Positions 5,358 through 5,598 of a stretch of DNA of 5,598 nt are shown here, one piece after another. The notes under the pieces are model-generated. The model had not been told where the DNA came from and made no database searches. It worked only from the letters and a program-made list of their open reading frames with translations. The DNA is from an uncultured Fibrobacter sp. (GTDB lineage: Bacteria; Fibrobacterota; Fibrobacteria; Fibrobacterales; Fibrobacteraceae). Positions within the stretch are counted from its first letter, which is position 1, and every line of letters starts with the position of its first letter. The DNA lies in NCBI RefSeq assembly GCF_937877005.1, contig NZ_CALEFV010000017.1:1-5598 (forward strand), written 5' to 3'. A program made the position numbers and the translations under genes.

Positions 5358-5598
5358 ATGAAAAACACATTCGCGAAAAAGTTTACGGTCTGTGCCCTTG
5401 CTGGGGTGCTCTGTTTCGCCCTTTCCGCCTGTGACGATTCGTCGTCGGCGGGGGGTGATAATGGTAGTGGCGGCAATCGTGGGGGTATTCCCGACACCGT
5501 CGAGACTTTCATGGAACTGTCGGATTACGACTGCGGCAAGAGTCAGAAGTGTGTTGCCACCTACCTGACGGAATACCATGACATGGCTGTGTGCGATG
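5358..5598 (+). CDS. Lipoprotein N-terminus, probable FISUMP-family protein (3' end outside window)
   Basis: Eighty codons are visible and remain open to the right edge. Residues 1-25 form a lipoprotein signal (MKNTFAKKFTVCALAGVL, then lipobox LSAC with Cys25), followed by DDSSSAGG and a Gly/Asn/Ser spacer. Residues about 44-80 (GIPDTVE, MELSDYDCG, VATYLTEY, VCD) resemble the region at about 39-74 of the protein encoded at 653 (GLPAEV, ELETYECG, YVADLELNYECD). The start has AAAAGG seven bases upstream. It lies 18 nt after a FISUMP gene, the same spacing as the 634/653 pair, so the two are probably cotranscribed. The rest of the protein, expected to be a linker and FISUMP domain, is not visible. 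The first half of the signal resembles the gene at 653 and the second half the gene at 4212. Confidence 0.85.
   Translation, partial: MKNTFAKKFTVCALAGVLCFALSACDDSSSAGGDNGSGGNRGGIPDTVETFMELSDYDCGKSQKCVATYLTEYHDMAVCD

Overview
The window looks like a piece of a Fibrobacter chromosome (F. succinogenes or a close relative). Four of the six genes carry the 'Fibrobacter succinogenes major paralogous domain' (FISUMP, TIGR02145/Pfam Fib_succ_major). It is recognised by the recurring blocks RDGxxYKTxxIGxQxWMAxNLNY, YGRLYTW, GxCPxGWHxPT, FSxLPAGxR, the FWS/LWS/YWT aromatic-Ser/Thr block and a C-terminal VRC. Every complete gene begins with a lipoprotein signal peptide, so the products should be lipid-anchored, exported proteins. 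All assignments come from reading motifs; no database search was run.

Layout: (1) 1-634, + strand, the C-terminal part of a FISUMP protein cut by the left edge. (2) 653-1849, + strand, a complete lipoprotein with a small cysteine-containing N-terminal region, a long serine-rich linker and a FISUMP domain; it follows gene 1 after only 18 nt. (3) 1850-1966, a convergent intergenic region with two strong adjacent hairpins. (4) 1967-2341, - strand, a small Cys-containing lipoprotein of unknown function. (5) 2380-3798, - strand, a lipoprotein with two divergent FISUMP domains in tandem, probably cotranscribed with gene 4 (gap 38 nt). (6) 3799-4211, a 413-nt divergent intergenic region with a perfect 9-bp inverted repeat and a plausible promoter for the next gene. 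(7) 4212-5339, + strand, another serine-linker FISUMP lipoprotein. (8) 5358 to the right edge, + strand, the start of another lipoprotein resembling gene 2, again exactly 18 nt after its predecessor.

The most interesting signal is how the array seems to have evolved. The gene-end/18-nt spacer/signal-peptide junction is present twice (around 635-652 and 5340-5357). The signal peptide of the last gene looks like a mosaic: its first half resembles the gene at 653, while a following 45-nt block matches the gene at 4212 at 42 of 45 positions. The signal-peptide region of the gene at 4212 carries an in-frame palindromic element (about 4231-4274) that appears to be an inserted dispersed repeat. Together these suggest a surface-lipoprotein family diversifying by tandem duplication, recombination between copies and repeat insertion. 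The function of FISUMP domains is not known to me from the sequence; a role at the cell surface, such as binding or structure, is inference.
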